Source: Verrucomicrobiales bacterium
Lineage (GTDB): Bacteria; Verrucomicrobiota; Verrucomicrobiae; Limisphaerales; UBA1100
Length of the DNA stretch: 16,900 bases
Assembly (NCBI GenBank): GCA_002721895.1
Contig: PBLV01000047.1
Coordinates: 1 to 16,900 of the forward strand
Reading direction: 5' to 3'
Positions within the stretch are counted from its first letter, which is position 1; each line of letters opens with the position of its first letter. The notes below the pieces were generated by a model. That model had not been told where the DNA came from. It saw nothing but the letters and a program-made list of their open reading frames with translations, and did not search any database. This document shows positions 1 to 8,027 of the stretch, piece by piece. The position numbers and the translations under genes were made by a program.

Positions 1-1958
1 CCGGGCAGGAAGTTTGGATCGCGATACGATTTCAAGTCGGCGAAGGAAAAAGTCCCGGCATTCACGGCCGCTTCATTCACGCCTTTGCCGTCCACGGCCA
101 AGGCAGCCACGGCCACCGGCGCAATGTTGCCGGCGGCTTCTACGCGAATGTGCTCGGGCTTTTCACTTTCAAAACCGCGCACCCACGCCAGCACGGTCAG
201 CACGTCATGCACGCGCCGCGCGAAGAGGGTGTGATTGTAGGCGAAACTATAACCGGCAAACTGCCGAGGATTGCGCACCACCCGCGATTGCGCCAGGGGC
301 TTGCCGTCCTTGAGAAATTCGCCCTGCTGAAAGAGATCCACGCCCACTACTGAAGTGCCTGCCGCCAAATGCGCGCGCACGGCGGCTGTTGGTTTTCCGT
401 CTCCGGCAAAAAGACCCACTTTGCCATTATCCGACAGGATCAACACCGCCTTGCCGTTCCAATCCTTGGCGGGATACAGCGAAACAACCGGCAGCGATTC
501 GCCCTGGGCCTTGAGGCGGAGGATGTCGGTGAATTCCAGATAACCATCCCGCTTGACCTTGGTTACTTTCTCACGGGCCACATCCTTGTAGTCCGGCGTT
601 GTGCGCCCGATCAATGCGCCCCACGCCTTTCGCAATTCTGCCACCGTCATTTTTTCGACCAGCTTGGTGTCACGCTCGGCCACCCATTTCGTCAATTTTC
701 GTTCAAAGGCCTCGCCGCCAGAAGGTTCGGGATGTTTCTCATTCCACACCGCATGTTCCTCCTTGGACAACAGCTTGAAATCCGCCTCCACGATGGGCTC
801 CTTGAGCCCCCACTTCACGTGGCGGTTGAACCAGTGATACATGCGTGCGCGCGACACATAATTGTAGTTGTGGCGAAAATGCGTGAGGTCGGCACAAAAG
901 ACATTCTCCTTTTTGCCGTAGAGAGCGTAGAGCTTTTGCAGTTCCGGGTAACCGTCACTCATCATTGCCTTGGTCCAATCGTTTGCGGCAGTCATCCCTT
1001 GCGGGCGCGGGGCAAACAAGGCTGCTAATTCCACATTACCCGTGCCCACTCGTAACAGGCAGCAGCTTTCACAGGTGCAACCGCCCTGCATCGAAGTGCT
1101 CACCATGCCATTCGGGAATGAGGCGATCGGGCGATCATCCAATGCGCCCAACAAAATGGTCTGCGTGCCGCCGCCACTGCCGCCGGTGACGGCCATGCGT
1201 TTGGGATCCACATCCGGCAGGCTCGCCAGAAAATCCAGTGCCCGAATGCCGTTCCAAGTTTGCAGGCCCATGATGGACTGCAGCCGCAACTCCGCTTGGG
1301 CACTGTACAGGCCCCAGTTCTTTTTGCCCTCCATCGCCGGTCGCTGCGTGCGGAAACGATGGGCCAGCTCGTACGAAAGCTGCGTGCTGTCCGCGTAACC
1401 AATCATGTCAAAAAGCAGCACCACATTGCCGAGGCGAGCGAGCGTGGCGGCGCGGGCGACCTTGGGCATGCGGCCGGATTCCTTGTGCTTCTCCGCACCA
1501 ATCTTAATCTCATTCAGGATCGCCGATTCACTGTGCATCTGCAGGCGGCCGCCATGACCGTGCGGGCACAACACCGCCGGCCATTTGCCTTCGATCTTGG
1601 CCGTCGGCCGGAATAGGATGCCCGTCACATAAAAACCCGGGAGACTTTCGAAATACACCTTCTCCGCTGAGAAACCCTCCCGATGCACCTTGCCGTGAAT
1701 CACCGCATTGAGCGGCGTTTTGGCGGGCATCGGGTACAGACCATTGGCCACCGCCACACGCAATTGCAGCTCCGCCTTGCGCGCCTTCCACGCCTCCAGC
1801 GTCTTGGGCACCGCAAACGGAAAATGCCCGTTCAAATCCTTGAGCGGCTTCAGGCGGATATCATCAGGCAGCTGGCCCTGAGGAAAAACACGCGGCGCTT
1901 CGGCCGTGACGGTGAAGGCGCCAAATATTGCGCACAGGGGAATGAGAATATGTTTCAT
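1..1958 (-). CDS. Secreted alpha/beta hydrolase, acetyl-xylan-esterase-like (3' end outside window)
   Basis: This frame is open from the ATG at 1958 to the left edge, giving 652 complete codons with no stop, so the C-terminus is missing. The N-terminus MKHILIPLCAIFGAFTVTAEA is a Sec-type signal peptide of about 19-21 residues, so the enzyme is exported. A CPHGHGG segment near residue 131 fits the oxyanion-hole strand of an alpha/beta hydrolase, and VTGGSGGGTQ places the nucleophile at Ser261 in a GxSxGG elbow. The region after about residue 450 resembles a second, degenerate hydrolase-like half, as seen in long members from Planctomycetes and Verrucomicrobia. Such proteins are usually annotated as acetyl xylan esterase or dienelactone-hydrolase-like; the substrate is inferred, probably an ester on a polysaccharide. 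The start lies 5 nt after the stop of the upstream isochorismatase gene, so the two are probably cotranscribed. No clear Shine-Dalgarno sequence is visible. Confidence 0.85.
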   Translation of the reverse strand, partial: MKHILIPLCAIFGAFTVTAEAPRVFPQGQLPDDIRLKPLKDLNGHFPFAVPKTLEAWKARKAELQLRVAVANGLYPMPAKTPLNAVIHGKVHREGFSAEKVYFESLPGFYVTGILFRPTAKIEGKWPAVLCPHGHGGRLQMHSESAILNEIKIGAEKHKESGRMPKVARAATLARLGNVVLLFDMIGYADSTQLSYELAHRFRTQRPAMEGKKNWGLYSAQAELRLQSIMGLQTWNGIRALDFLASLPDVDPKRMAVTGGSGGGTQTILLGALDDRPIASFPNGMVSTSMQGGCTCESCCLLRVGTGNVELAALFAPRPQGMTAANDWTKAMMSDGYPELQKLYALYGKKENVFCADLTHFRHNYNYVSRARMYHWFNRHVKWGLKEPIVEADFKLLSKEEHAVWNEKHPEPSGGEAFERKLTKWVAERDTKLVEKMTVAELRKAWGALIGRTTPDYKDVAREKVTKVKRDGYLEFTDILRLKAQGESLPVVSLYPAKDWNGKAVLILSDNGKVGLFAGDGKPTAAVRAHLAAGTSVVGVDLFQQGEFLKDGKPLAQSRVVRNPRQFAGYSFAYNHTLFARRVHDVLTVLAWVRGFESEKPEHIRVEAAGNIAPVAVAALAVDGKGVNEAAVNAGTFSFADLKSYRDPNFLP

Positions 1959-1963
1959 GATGG

Positions 1964-2647
1964 TTATGAGATTTCGTTAAGGACATCCGCCGTTGCTTTC
2001 AGGCGGGCGAATTTGGGCTGCCAAATTTTGAAGCAGGCTTCATGCAATTCGGGCCAAGGCGAGGCGCAGGCATCAGTGATGGCGGTGACACGATAATTGC
2101 GTTGGGTGGCGGCGATGAGTGTGGAGTTGACGCAAACATCGGTGGTGATGCCGGTTAGGAAAAGGTGCGAAATGTCCTGACTGCGCAAAGCGAGATCCAG
2201 CGGTGTGCCGTAAAACTTGTCGTAAGTATGACCGCGGATGATCAACTCTTCGGGGCGCGGCTGCAGCGCCGGAATGGTATCGGCTGATTCCACACCGGTG
2301 CCCGCATTATGGCCGATCAGGCAGTTGCTGGATTGGCTGCCAAAACCCGGCGCGCCATCTGCCTCAAGATGTTCAATGCCGAAAGGATCACCGCGCAGGC
2401 ACGGCACGTTGTCGGCGTACACAAACTCAGTGTAAACCACCGGTGCATTCGCCGCACGAAAAGCGCCGATGAGCTGAACCATGTTCGGAATCAGATCCCG
2501 CGCCGCCGCTACCTCGAGCGATGCCCCTTCATCCACAAACCCGTGCTGCATATCAATGATCAATAGCGCAGAACGATCGGGCACATAACGGTGGGTGTCA
2601 TCAATCACCCGGAGCTTCGCCTCCATAATGGCGTCGTGGTCAGGCAT
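1964..2647 (-). CDS. Isochorismatase-family cysteine hydrolase
   Basis: The 227-residue product has the full isochorismatase-like signature. Asp32 sits in LLIIDMQHGF, Lys144 in TYDKFYGTPL and the catalytic Cys172 in TGITTDVCVNST, with the Ile-Thr-Thr cis-peptide-type segment just before it. Length and motif spacing fit the family, which includes isochorismatase, nicotinamidase, N-carbamoylsarcosine amidase and ureidoacrylate amidase. No signal peptide is visible, so it should be cytoplasmic. The substrate cannot be read from sequence; the long insert around residues 80-125 argues against a simple nicotinamidase. A second in-frame Met at residue 8 is an alternative start and neither has a clear ribosome binding site. 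The gene is followed after 5 nt by the esterase-like gene, and the TIM-barrel gene is divergent with 100 bp between the starts. Confidence 0.88.
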   Translation of the reverse strand: MPDHDAIMEAKLRVIDDTHRYVPDRSALLIIDMQHGFVDEGASLEVAAARDLIPNMVQLIGAFRAANAPVVYTEFVYADNVPCLRGDPFGIEHLEADGAPGFGSQSSNCLIGHNAGTGVESADTIPALQPRPEELIIRGHTYDKFYGTPLDLALRSQDISHLFLTGITTDVCVNSTLIAATQRNYRVTAITDACASPWPELHEACFKIWQPKFARLKATADVLNEIS

Positions 2648-2747
2648 GGGCCCAGCTTACGGGTTGCCTACGGCGGCGAAAGTCAAAAAGCGTTTTCTGC
2701 TGGTCACCCCGCGTGTTTGCCGATTGAATCCCCCCGAACTAATTCCC

Positions 2748-3668
2748 ATGAAAGACCAATCCTTTTCCCGACGTAATCTCATCAAACTGGCCGGTGGCGC
2801 GGCGGTCACCGCAGCATTCACTGGCGAGGCCGCCAAAAAACGCGGTGTCAAGAAGGGCCGCATTAACCAGTCCGTCGTACACTGGTGCTGGGGCGAGCGT
2901 GGTTGGGAGGTGGAAGACACCGCCAAGGCCGCCAAAGATCTGGGCTGCAAAAGCGTGGAGATCATTGGGCCGGAACATTGGCCATTGCTCAAAAAGCACG
3001 GGCTGACCTGCGCCATCGCCCCCAACGGCGTCGAGGGCGCGCCGTTTATGCGCGGCATGAACAATCGCGATTATCACGCCATGGTGATCAAGGCCACGAA
3101 AGAGACAATTGATGCCTGCGCCAAGCACGGCGTGAAGAGCGTGATTGCCTTTAACGGTTACAAATGGCGCAAGGCGGAGGACCCGAAGAGCGGCGAGATT
3201 TCCCTTGAGGAGGGCGCAAAGAATTGCGTCGAAGGCTTCAAGAAAATCATTGGCCACGCAGAAAAGAAGGGCGTGAACATCTGCCTTGAGCACCTGAACA
3301 CGCGCGACGACACGCACCCGATGAAGGGTCATCCCGGCTACCAGGGGGACAAGGTGGATTACGTGGCCGACATCATCCGGCGCGTGGGCTCGCCCAACAT
3401 GAAGATGCTCTTCGACATTTATCACGTGCAAATAATGGACGGCGACGTGATCCGGCGCCTCGAGGAAAACAAGGACATCATCGGCCACATCCACACCGCC
3501 GGCAATCCCGGCCGCAAGGAACTGGACGACACGCAGGAAATCAATTACCCGCCCATCATGCGCAAGCTGCTGGACATCAAATACAAGGGCTTCGTGGGCC
3601 AGGAATTCATTCCCACCGGAGACCCGATGAAGGGGTTGATCAACGCGGTGGAGTTGTGTGACGTGTGA
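2748..3668 (+). CDS. Tat-exported sugar phosphate isomerase/epimerase-like TIM barrel (hydroxypyruvate-isomerase-like)
   Basis: I chose the ATG at 2748 because it gives a 306-residue protein beginning with a twin-arginine signal, SRRNLIKLAGGAAVTAAF; an in-frame start upstream would bury it. The mature part is an AP-endonuclease-2-type TIM barrel. Candidate metal and active-site residues are Glu181 (ICLEHLN), Asp223 and His226 (LFDIYHVQ), Gln228, His249 (GHIHTAG) and Glu286 (VGQEF). The pattern matches the hydroxypyruvate isomerase/sugar epimerase branch, and the length is near the usual 260-300 residues plus leader. Tat export implies folding, probably with metal, before transport. Many Planctomycetes and Verrucomicrobia carry such exported paralogues of unknown substrate, so true hydroxypyruvate isomerase activity is not established. 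A tandem 11-bp repeat (3678-3688 and 3689-3699) follows the stop. No T-rich terminator is seen for this gene. Confidence 0.87.
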   Translation: MKDQSFSRRNLIKLAGGAAVTAAFTGEAAKKRGVKKGRINQSVVHWCWGERGWEVEDTAKAAKDLGCKSVEIIGPEHWPLLKKHGLTCAIAPNGVEGAPFMRGMNNRDYHAMVIKATKETIDACAKHGVKSVIAFNGYKWRKAEDPKSGEISLEEGAKNCVEGFKKIIGHAEKKGVNICLEHLNTRDDTHPMKGHPGYQGDKVDYVADIIRRVGSPNMKMLFDIYHVQIMDGDVIRRLEENKDIIGHIHTAGNPGRKELDDTQEINYPPIMRKLLDIKYKGFVGQEFIPTGDPMKGLINAVELCDV

Positions 3669-3784
3669 GTACCACGGGTCTGGTGGCCGTCTGGTGGCCA
3701 AATCCAAGCTGGATTCATAGGAAGCAGAACCGAGTAGAAGAAACAAGTTTATCGGGCTTTTATTGCGCAAAAAATTTGCGCCCC

Positions 3785-3831
3785 AAAAAAAACCGCCCGA
3801 TTCCGGAACCGAAGTCCCCTCGTCGGGCGGT
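3785..3831 (-). terminator. Intrinsic terminator of RNA copy 1
   Basis: On the minus strand a 9-bp stem ACCGCCCGA/TCGGGCGGT (3831-3823 with 3800-3792) encloses a UUCG-capped inner arm and is followed directly by eight T residues (3792-3785), a textbook Rho-independent terminator. The terminator of copy 2 has the same layout, including the preceding TTGGTAG. Confidence 0.85.
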
Positions 3832-4213
3832 CTACCAAGTCCTTTAAGGTCGCTGGCCGGGTCGCCCCGGTCTGCGTCCCGCCAAGGAAACCTTCATGGG
3901 CCGCGGTTGGTACAGCAAGCCGTTCCATCCGCCATCCCTCAAAGGGCTGCCTTTGGTGGAGGCAAATTGGCCACTCAACCCGCCCGAACAAGTCCCAAAA
4001 ACTCCTTCCCGAAGGATGGAATCCACAGGATGAACCCCGAGGGGTTCGCCCGGGCCGAGACTTTGTCTCCGAAGATCCGCCGCCTCTGGGCTGATGAAAG
4101 ACCGACCTCAAACGGCCCCGGAGGGCTGTCCTCGGTTGGGCTCGCAACCCCGAAAGGTTGTCTGCCCGGTGGCCTCTCGACCGGTGTTAAGTTCCTCCGA
4201 AGATTCGCTCAAC
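3785..4213 (-). ncRNA. Structured non-coding RNA, copy 1 (unrecognised family)
   Basis: The limits are inferred: the 5' end from a -10-like box at 4225-4220, the 3' end from an intrinsic terminator at 3831-3785, giving about 430 nt. Minus-strand sense is supported by many hairpins capped by UUCG-type loops that are stable only on that strand. Examples are CAACC-UUUCGG-GGUUG (4160-4145), GCCC-UCCG-GGGC, GAGAC-AAA-GUCUC, GAACCC-CUCG-GGGUUC and the UUCG loop inside the terminator. A 5' core at 4194-4166 forms GGUC-GAGA-GGCC with a GNRA loop. Copy 2 at 12496-12262 shares this core, the next hairpin, the identical 12-nt block at 3960-3949 (TCCACCAAAGGC) and the terminator. Signatures of RNase P, tmRNA, SRP and 6S RNA are not seen. 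It could instead be a 3'-UTR element of the Sel1-repeat gene, but the conserved promoter argues for independent transcription. Confidence 0.62.
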
Positions 4214-4219
4214 CAGATG

Positions 4220-4283
4220 AAGATAGCATGAAAACGCACAGGCCCAAGGTGGAGTTATTTTTTGATGTTCACTAGTTATTCAC
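4220..4283 (-). promoter_or_regulatory. Promoter of RNA copy 1 with 11-bp-phased GTGAA repeats
   Basis: Minus-strand sequence shows GTGAATAACTA then GTGAACATCAA (first bases at 4283 and 4272), a -35-like TTGGGC (4247-4242), a 16-bp spacer and a -10-like TATCTT (4225-4220). It aligns without gaps to the promoter of RNA copy 2, with the repeats at exactly the same distance from the -10 box. That position, roughly -53 to -64 from the likely start, suits a transcription activator. The -35 and -10 boxes are individually weak, which also fits activation. Confidence 0.5.
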
Positions 4284-4319
4284 AGGCGTGCATAAACCTC
4301 CGCCCGTGATCCGAAGTCA

Positions 4320-4904
4320 TTATTGTTTCTTTTTATATTCGTCCATCCAAGCCTTGACCGCGGCTTCTGCCCCGGCCTTCTGCTCGGCCGTGACTTGGGG
4401 TTCCCTTAGAAGGGCGGCGGCCCGCGGGGCGAACAGCTTGGCATCCTTGTGTCCCAGCTCGGCGGCGATGGCATACCATTTCCAAGCGGTGGCAAAGTCA
4501 CGCTTGGGCAGTCCTTTGCCGCTATAATACATCTCGCCCAGGTTGACCTGTGCCTCCGCGTGCCCCTTGTTGGCGGCCTTGGTGTACCATTCCATTGCTT
4601 TTTTGTAATCTTTGGTGGCGCCCTGGCCGCGCTCGTAGAGGTAGCCCAAGTTGGCCTCGGCCAGGACATAACCAGCCTCGGCGGCCTGGGTGTAGGCCTT
4701 CAGGGCCTCGGCATAGTTGCGGGGTGTGCCCTTGCCGAAATAATGGAGGTCGCCCAGTTCGTAAACGGCGGCGGGGTCGCCCTTGGCGGCCTCGGCTTTC
4801 TTGGCTTCGAATTCCTGCTTGGCCTTGAGGACGGCGGGGTTGACGGGTTTATCCTGCGCGCTTGCGACCAGGATCATGGCAAGGATGGCGGTAAAATGTT
4901 TCAT
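4320..4904 (-). CDS. Secreted Sel1-repeat protein
   Basis: The 194-residue product begins with a short signal peptide (MKHFTAILAMILVASA), so it is probably periplasmic. Three Sel1-like repeats follow at about residues 43-78, 79-114 and 115-153, each with the pattern of a helix ending in LGxLY/MY, then GxG, then a helix with A-x-x-W/Y-Y-x-x-A-A, for example ANLGYLYERGQGATKDY and VNLGEMYYSGKGLPK. A C-terminal helix rich in Ala and Lys ends in KKKQ. Sel1 repeats form alpha-solenoids that mediate protein contacts; there is no enzymatic motif. It is the last gene of a minus-strand run, 26 bp after the small secreted protein gene. The function is unknown beyond a scaffold or adaptor role. Confidence 0.85.
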   Translation of the reverse strand: MKHFTAILAMILVASAQDKPVNPAVLKAKQEFEAKKAEAAKGDPAAVYELGDLHYFGKGTPRNYAEALKAYTQAAEAGYVLAEANLGYLYERGQGATKDYKKAMEWYTKAANKGHAEAQVNLGEMYYSGKGLPKRDFATAWKWYAIAAELGHKDAKLFAPRAAALLREPQVTAEQKAGAEAAVKAWMDEYKKKQ

Positions 4905-4930
4905 GGTTGGTTCGGCTTGAGTTTTAAATG

Positions 4931-5407
4931 TTACTCGATGATGGTTGCGGTGAGGGAAAGGGTTTGGCCGCCGAGGTGGCCGAGGAGGGTAGGCTTTCCG
5001 CTGGTGAGGGCGGCGTTGCCCTTGAGGGTAAACTCACCCTTGATTCCCTCGTCGATGTTTTCTTGAGAGAGGATGGCGGAATATTGGACCTTCACCTTGT
5101 TGGCGTTGGTGGTGGATTGGACGGAGCCGTTGATCTGGAAGTTGTGCTCGTTGTTGGGGCTGATGTGGGTGCGGGCAATGGTGTATTCGTTGCCGTTGCA
5201 CAGGATCAGAAAAGTGTCCTTGTTGTTGCCGTCCTGAATTGTGAACTCGAGCCGGACGGTGCAGTTGTCCGGGGAGGTCAGCCAAGTGGGGGCGGATGGG
5301 AGGGCGTTCCGTTTCAGGGCGGGCTTTGTTAGGGGCGCGGATTTTTTTTGTTCATCCCAAGCGAACACGGAAAGGGAGGTTGCCAATGCGAGAATAACGA
5401 CCTTCAT
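4931..5407 (-). CDS. Small secreted protein of unknown function
   Basis: I do not recognise this 158-residue protein. It starts with a clear signal peptide (MKVVILALATSLSVFA, then WDEQKK). The mature part alternates polar and hydrophobic residues in a way that suggests a beta-sandwich, and has only two Cys after the signal, in DNCTVRL and LILCNGNEY, which could form a disulfide. The C-terminal half is rich in Thr, Asn, Gly and Leu (GEFTLKGNAALTSGKPTLLG). It sits 39 bp downstream of the redoxin/haem/copper gene and 26 bp upstream of the Sel1-repeat gene on the same strand, so an operon is likely and the three exported products may work together. No enzymatic motif is visible. Confidence 0.75.
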   Translation of the reverse strand: MKVVILALATSLSVFAWDEQKKSAPLTKPALKRNALPSAPTWLTSPDNCTVRLEFTIQDGNNKDTFLILCNGNEYTIARTHISPNNEHNFQINGSVQSTTNANKVKVQYSAILSQENIDEGIKGEFTLKGNAALTSGKPTLLGHLGGQTLSLTATIIE

Positions 5408-5446
5408 GTGGGGCAGTGTAGAGGGCGAGGGCGCGATGGCAATGCG

Positions 5447-7291
5447 CTATTTTTCACGGGGCTTCGGGGCGTTCCAGATGGCCTCGAAGAAGCCGATAAA
5501 CATTTCCTCCTCGGACTGAAGGCCGAACCAGACAGTCTGGGTGGGGTCTGGATTGTCTGGATTGCCGGCGCTGTTGTCGTAGGTACCGATGGCGTGGAGG
5601 CGGGTGCCGGCGGGGAACCAGCGGGGTTGGGCCAGCTCGTACCGGTGTTGCCAGTCGAAATCAAAGCGGGGGACATGGAGCAGGGGTTCGCGTCGACCGT
5701 CAGGTAACTCGGCAACGAATCGGAAGGTGCCGCCTCGGTAATGCATGTGCGGCTGCAGGGAAAGGAGAAGGGTGTCGCGCTGGAACCGGTGGCTGGCGCG
5801 GACTTCGTGCGCCTTGGCGTGGGGGGGGATCCTGAAGACGACCGTGGCGGCGGCCCGGGTGTCGATGATTTCCCGTGGCCGTTCCTTGGTGAACCAGAGG
5901 CGCAGGCGGGAGGTGGAACGCGCGGCTCGGCCGTTGGGTTGATAATGGAGTTGAAAGATAATGGAGGCGTCAAAAGGCAGAAATTTGGCGCGGCCTTCCG
6001 GCAGGACCATGGGGCGATCACCCACAATGCCGGAGAGAAAGTAGCCGTTCAATCCACCGCCCTGGCCAACGAGGAAGTCGCGGAGATGTTGCTGGTTGCG
6101 GCGAATCCAGAAACCGCGTTCGCCCGGTCGTGCGCCTTGGAGCACGGAGAGGGGATTGAAGCGCGGTGTCCAGGGGGCATCCGGGTTGGGCTTGCGCCAG
6201 CGCGGCTGTTTTAAAAACGCAAGTGTATGGTGCAGCACTTCCGGAGTGTCGGATACGAATTCGGCTGCACGCACCCATTGGTTCTCCTTCAGGTTCAGCT
6301 TCACGGGCACGTAACGATAGGGCACGCGCCCCTCGGCGGGGACGTCAAAGGGAGGCAGCGTGATCACCTTGTCGGGCGGACCAATGCCCAGGCCGGTGTC
6401 CCATGAGAGGCGTGGTGGTGCTTGTGCGGGATCGCCTTGGGGCGCGCCGGATTTCACCCACTCAGTGATGCGGCGAATCTCGGCTTCCGTCAGGCCACGC
6501 GCGTTGCGAAAATGCCCGACCTTGGGATCGGCATTCCACGGGGGCATGCGCTTTTCCGCCACGACTTCGCCAATCATCTTGGCCCAGCCCTTGGTCTGCT
6601 TGTAGGTCTCCAGCGCAAAGGGGCCGCCACCGCCGCGATGATGGCATTCCTGGCAGTTTTGCTGGAGCAGCGGCTCGATGTGCCGATGAAAGGTGATCTT
6701 TGCGGGGGGGGCAGGTTGACCGGGCTCGGGCAGGTGCAGGGCACAGCCAAAGGGCCGCGTCTCCTTGACGACAATGGGCTTGTCGTCCAGCACGGCCAAC
6801 AGTGCTTCGCGCAAGTGATGCCGGCGCGGTTCCTGTCGCCGGAAGGCACCCACGTCACCGGGAGCGGTTTCACGAAAACCGTATTGGTCATCCACTGCGC
6901 CGCGGTATTTTACCTGGCCTTGGGCGTCGAGCAGGATGGCTTCGGTAGTGCGGCCGACCTTTAGGGTGCGGGCCAGCCGTCCGTCAACGTCTTGGATGAT
7001 CGGCGTTTGCAGCGGCTTGGCCAGGGCGCGCAGGTCGGCGAGGGTATCCTGAGAGCTGGAACTGATGAGCAATACGCGCACACCGCGCGGCGCAAACTCC
7101 CGGGCAAGCCGGTTCAGTCGTGGCCGGTACAGCTTCGACATGGGGCAGCCCGCGCTTGTCCAAGCCAGCACCAGTGCCTTGTCCGCCTTGAGCGGGTGCG
7201 GTTGGTCGTGAACATCCCTCACAGTCTTGGGCAACTCTGCGCCCACCGAGAAGGTCGCCGCAGCAATCAGTTGGAGGCCCAAGCGTTTCAT
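5447..7291 (-). CDS. Exported redoxin / haem c / copper monooxygenase-like fusion protein
   Basis: The 614-residue product has a signal peptide (about residues 1-18) and three parts. Residues 20-170 resemble a peroxiredoxin/TlpA-type thioredoxin fold with a single Cys49 in SAGCPMSK instead of a CxxC pair. Residues 195-285 form a cytochrome-c-like domain with the haem site CQECH at 213-217 and a likely axial Met249 in KRMPPWNADP. Residues 300-610 resemble the two-domain copper type II ascorbate-dependent monooxygenase fold, with candidate copper ligands His354-His355 (VLHHTLAF), His449 (FQLHYQPNG), His515 and His517 (QPHMHYRG) and Met597 (EEEMFIG). This architecture is common in Planctomycetes and Verrucomicrobia but its substrate is unknown. 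A periplasmic role passing electrons from haem to copper is inferred. The start is 45 bp after the stop of the zinc-ribbon gene. Confidence 0.85.
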   Translation of the reverse strand: MKRLGLQLIAAATFSVGAELPKTVRDVHDQPHPLKADKALVLAWTSAGCPMSKLYRPRLNRLAREFAPRGVRVLLISSSSQDTLADLRALAKPLQTPIIQDVDGRLARTLKVGRTTEAILLDAQGQVKYRGAVDDQYGFRETAPGDVGAFRRQEPRRHHLREALLAVLDDKPIVVKETRPFGCALHLPEPGQPAPPAKITFHRHIEPLLQQNCQECHHRGGGGPFALETYKQTKGWAKMIGEVVAEKRMPPWNADPKVGHFRNARGLTEAEIRRITEWVKSGAPQGDPAQAPPRLSWDTGLGIGPPDKVITLPPFDVPAEGRVPYRYVPVKLNLKENQWVRAAEFVSDTPEVLHHTLAFLKQPRWRKPNPDAPWTPRFNPLSVLQGARPGERGFWIRRNQQHLRDFLVGQGGGLNGYFLSGIVGDRPMVLPEGRAKFLPFDASIIFQLHYQPNGRAARSTSRLRLWFTKERPREIIDTRAAATVVFRIPPHAKAHEVRASHRFQRDTLLLSLQPHMHYRGGTFRFVAELPDGRREPLLHVPRFDFDWQHRYELAQPRWFPAGTRLHAIGTYDNSAGNPDNPDPTQTVWFGLQSEEEMFIGFFEAIWNAPKPREK

Positions 7292-7336
7292 GGCAAATGG
7301 TACGGCCGCGCAGTGTGAAAAGTTACGCGCGCGGGG

Positions 7337-7927
7337 TCAACCGTCCCATTCGGTTTCGCCGGTTTGTTGACGCTTGAAAACGACCATGACCCCATAATCA
7401 TTCAGTTTCGCATCGCCGTCCGTGTAGGAGATGGGATTGACGCTGATGATGTTTGCCTCGCCTGTCTCCGCAAGAAACTTCGACACCTCTCTGTCAAAGT
7501 TATCCTGCCCGCCCCCCTGCCAGTCCGAGTGGCGGAAGGTGCGGATGGCCAAGGCGGTGGCTGCGGCGTGACCGTTGGTGTGTTCTTTCTCAGGCTCCTG
7601 ATCGGCATTTAACATTTCCGCGGCCAGCTCGGCGGGTGTTTTTTCCTGGATAGGCTTGGCCTTGGGCGGTGTGTTTACCTGCTCGGGATCGGGGTGATAG
7701 GCCCCCACGGGTGGGGGCACGACGGTCTTGCGCAGTTCGATTTCCTCAAGGGTTGGCAAAACGAGGTCGTGCCCGCATCCCTCGGGCTCGGGACAAGGGA
7801 AATGCCCGTCCGGTTTCTGTTCCCAAAACGCCTTCAGCGTGGGCTCGTCGATTTCCGCATCCACCCCACAATGCGGACAATCAAACCGGATGACTTCATC
7901 CTCGATTCGGATATTGGTGCATTTCAT
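7337..7927 (-). CDS. Zinc-ribbon-like cytoplasmic protein of unknown function
   Basis: I prefer the ATG at 7927, preceded by GGGGGA at good spacing and giving 196 residues that begin MKCTNIRIEDEVIRFDCPHCG; an in-frame ATG at 7966 would add 13 residues. CPHCG followed about 30 residues later by FPCPEPEGCGHD suggests a zinc ribbon. The middle is Pro, Glu and Lys rich and probably disordered (about residues 65-115). The C-terminal 60 residues, ending in NDYGVMVVFKR, look like a small alpha/beta domain that I cannot assign. There is no signal peptide or membrane segment. It is the first gene of the minus-strand run continuing to 4320. A perfect -35-like TTGACA lies at 8012-8007, but no well-spaced -10 box was found. 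Confidence 0.75.
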   Translation of the reverse strand: MKCTNIRIEDEVIRFDCPHCGVDAEIDEPTLKAFWEQKPDGHFPCPEPEGCGHDLVLPTLEEIELRKTVVPPPVGAYHPDPEQVNTPPKAKPIQEKTPAELAAEMLNADQEPEKEHTNGHAAATALAIRTFRHSDWQGGGQDNFDREVSKFLAETGEANIISVNPISYTDGDAKLNDYGVMVVFKRQQTGETEWDG

Positions 7928-8027
7928 GGAATCCCCCGCGGCTTCCTGCATCGGGGCAATATACACCCTTTTTCATGGAAAATCCCAGATTAAATTGGTT
8001 TTTTGATGTCAAGGATGGCCCAGTCCG

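Larger units (their letters stand above)
3669..4319. other. Intergenic region hosting RNA copy 1; no protein gene
   Basis: No convincing protein gene lies between the TIM-barrel stop and the Sel1-gene stop. Frames open by chance here on both strands, but their translations are rich in Pro, Arg, Gly and Ser and match no family. The region contains a tandem 11-bp repeat at 3678-3699, a perfect inverted repeat GCGCAAA-AAA-TTTGCGC at 3765-3781 that lacks a following T-run on either strand, and the RNA gene, its terminator and its promoter, listed separately. Confidence 0.7.

Noticed and set aside
369..1028. Plus-strand open frame of 219 codons
   Set aside because: It is antisense to the esterase-like gene, whose motifs and signal peptide are clear; the translation has no family features.
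2739..3770. Minus-strand open frame of 343 codons
   Set aside because: Antisense shadow of the Tat-signal TIM-barrel gene, caused by GC-rich third positions; His/Val-rich translation without motifs.
3941..3975. tmRNA-like 3' end (CCTCCACCA) on the minus strand of RNA copy 1
   Set aside because: No tRNA-like acceptor partner, no T-arm consensus and no tag-peptide frame; the RNA continues about 170 nt further to its terminator.
3763..4275. Plus-strand 170-codon frame, and a minus-strand frame at 3749-4147
   Set aside because: Both lie in the RNA copy 1 region, run through its terminator and hairpins, and have Pro/Arg/Ser-rich translations; the homologous RNA copy 2 does not keep either frame.
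4449..5066. Plus-strand 205-codon frame
   Set aside because: Antisense to the Sel1-repeat gene and the small secreted protein gene; Gly/Val-rich chance translation.
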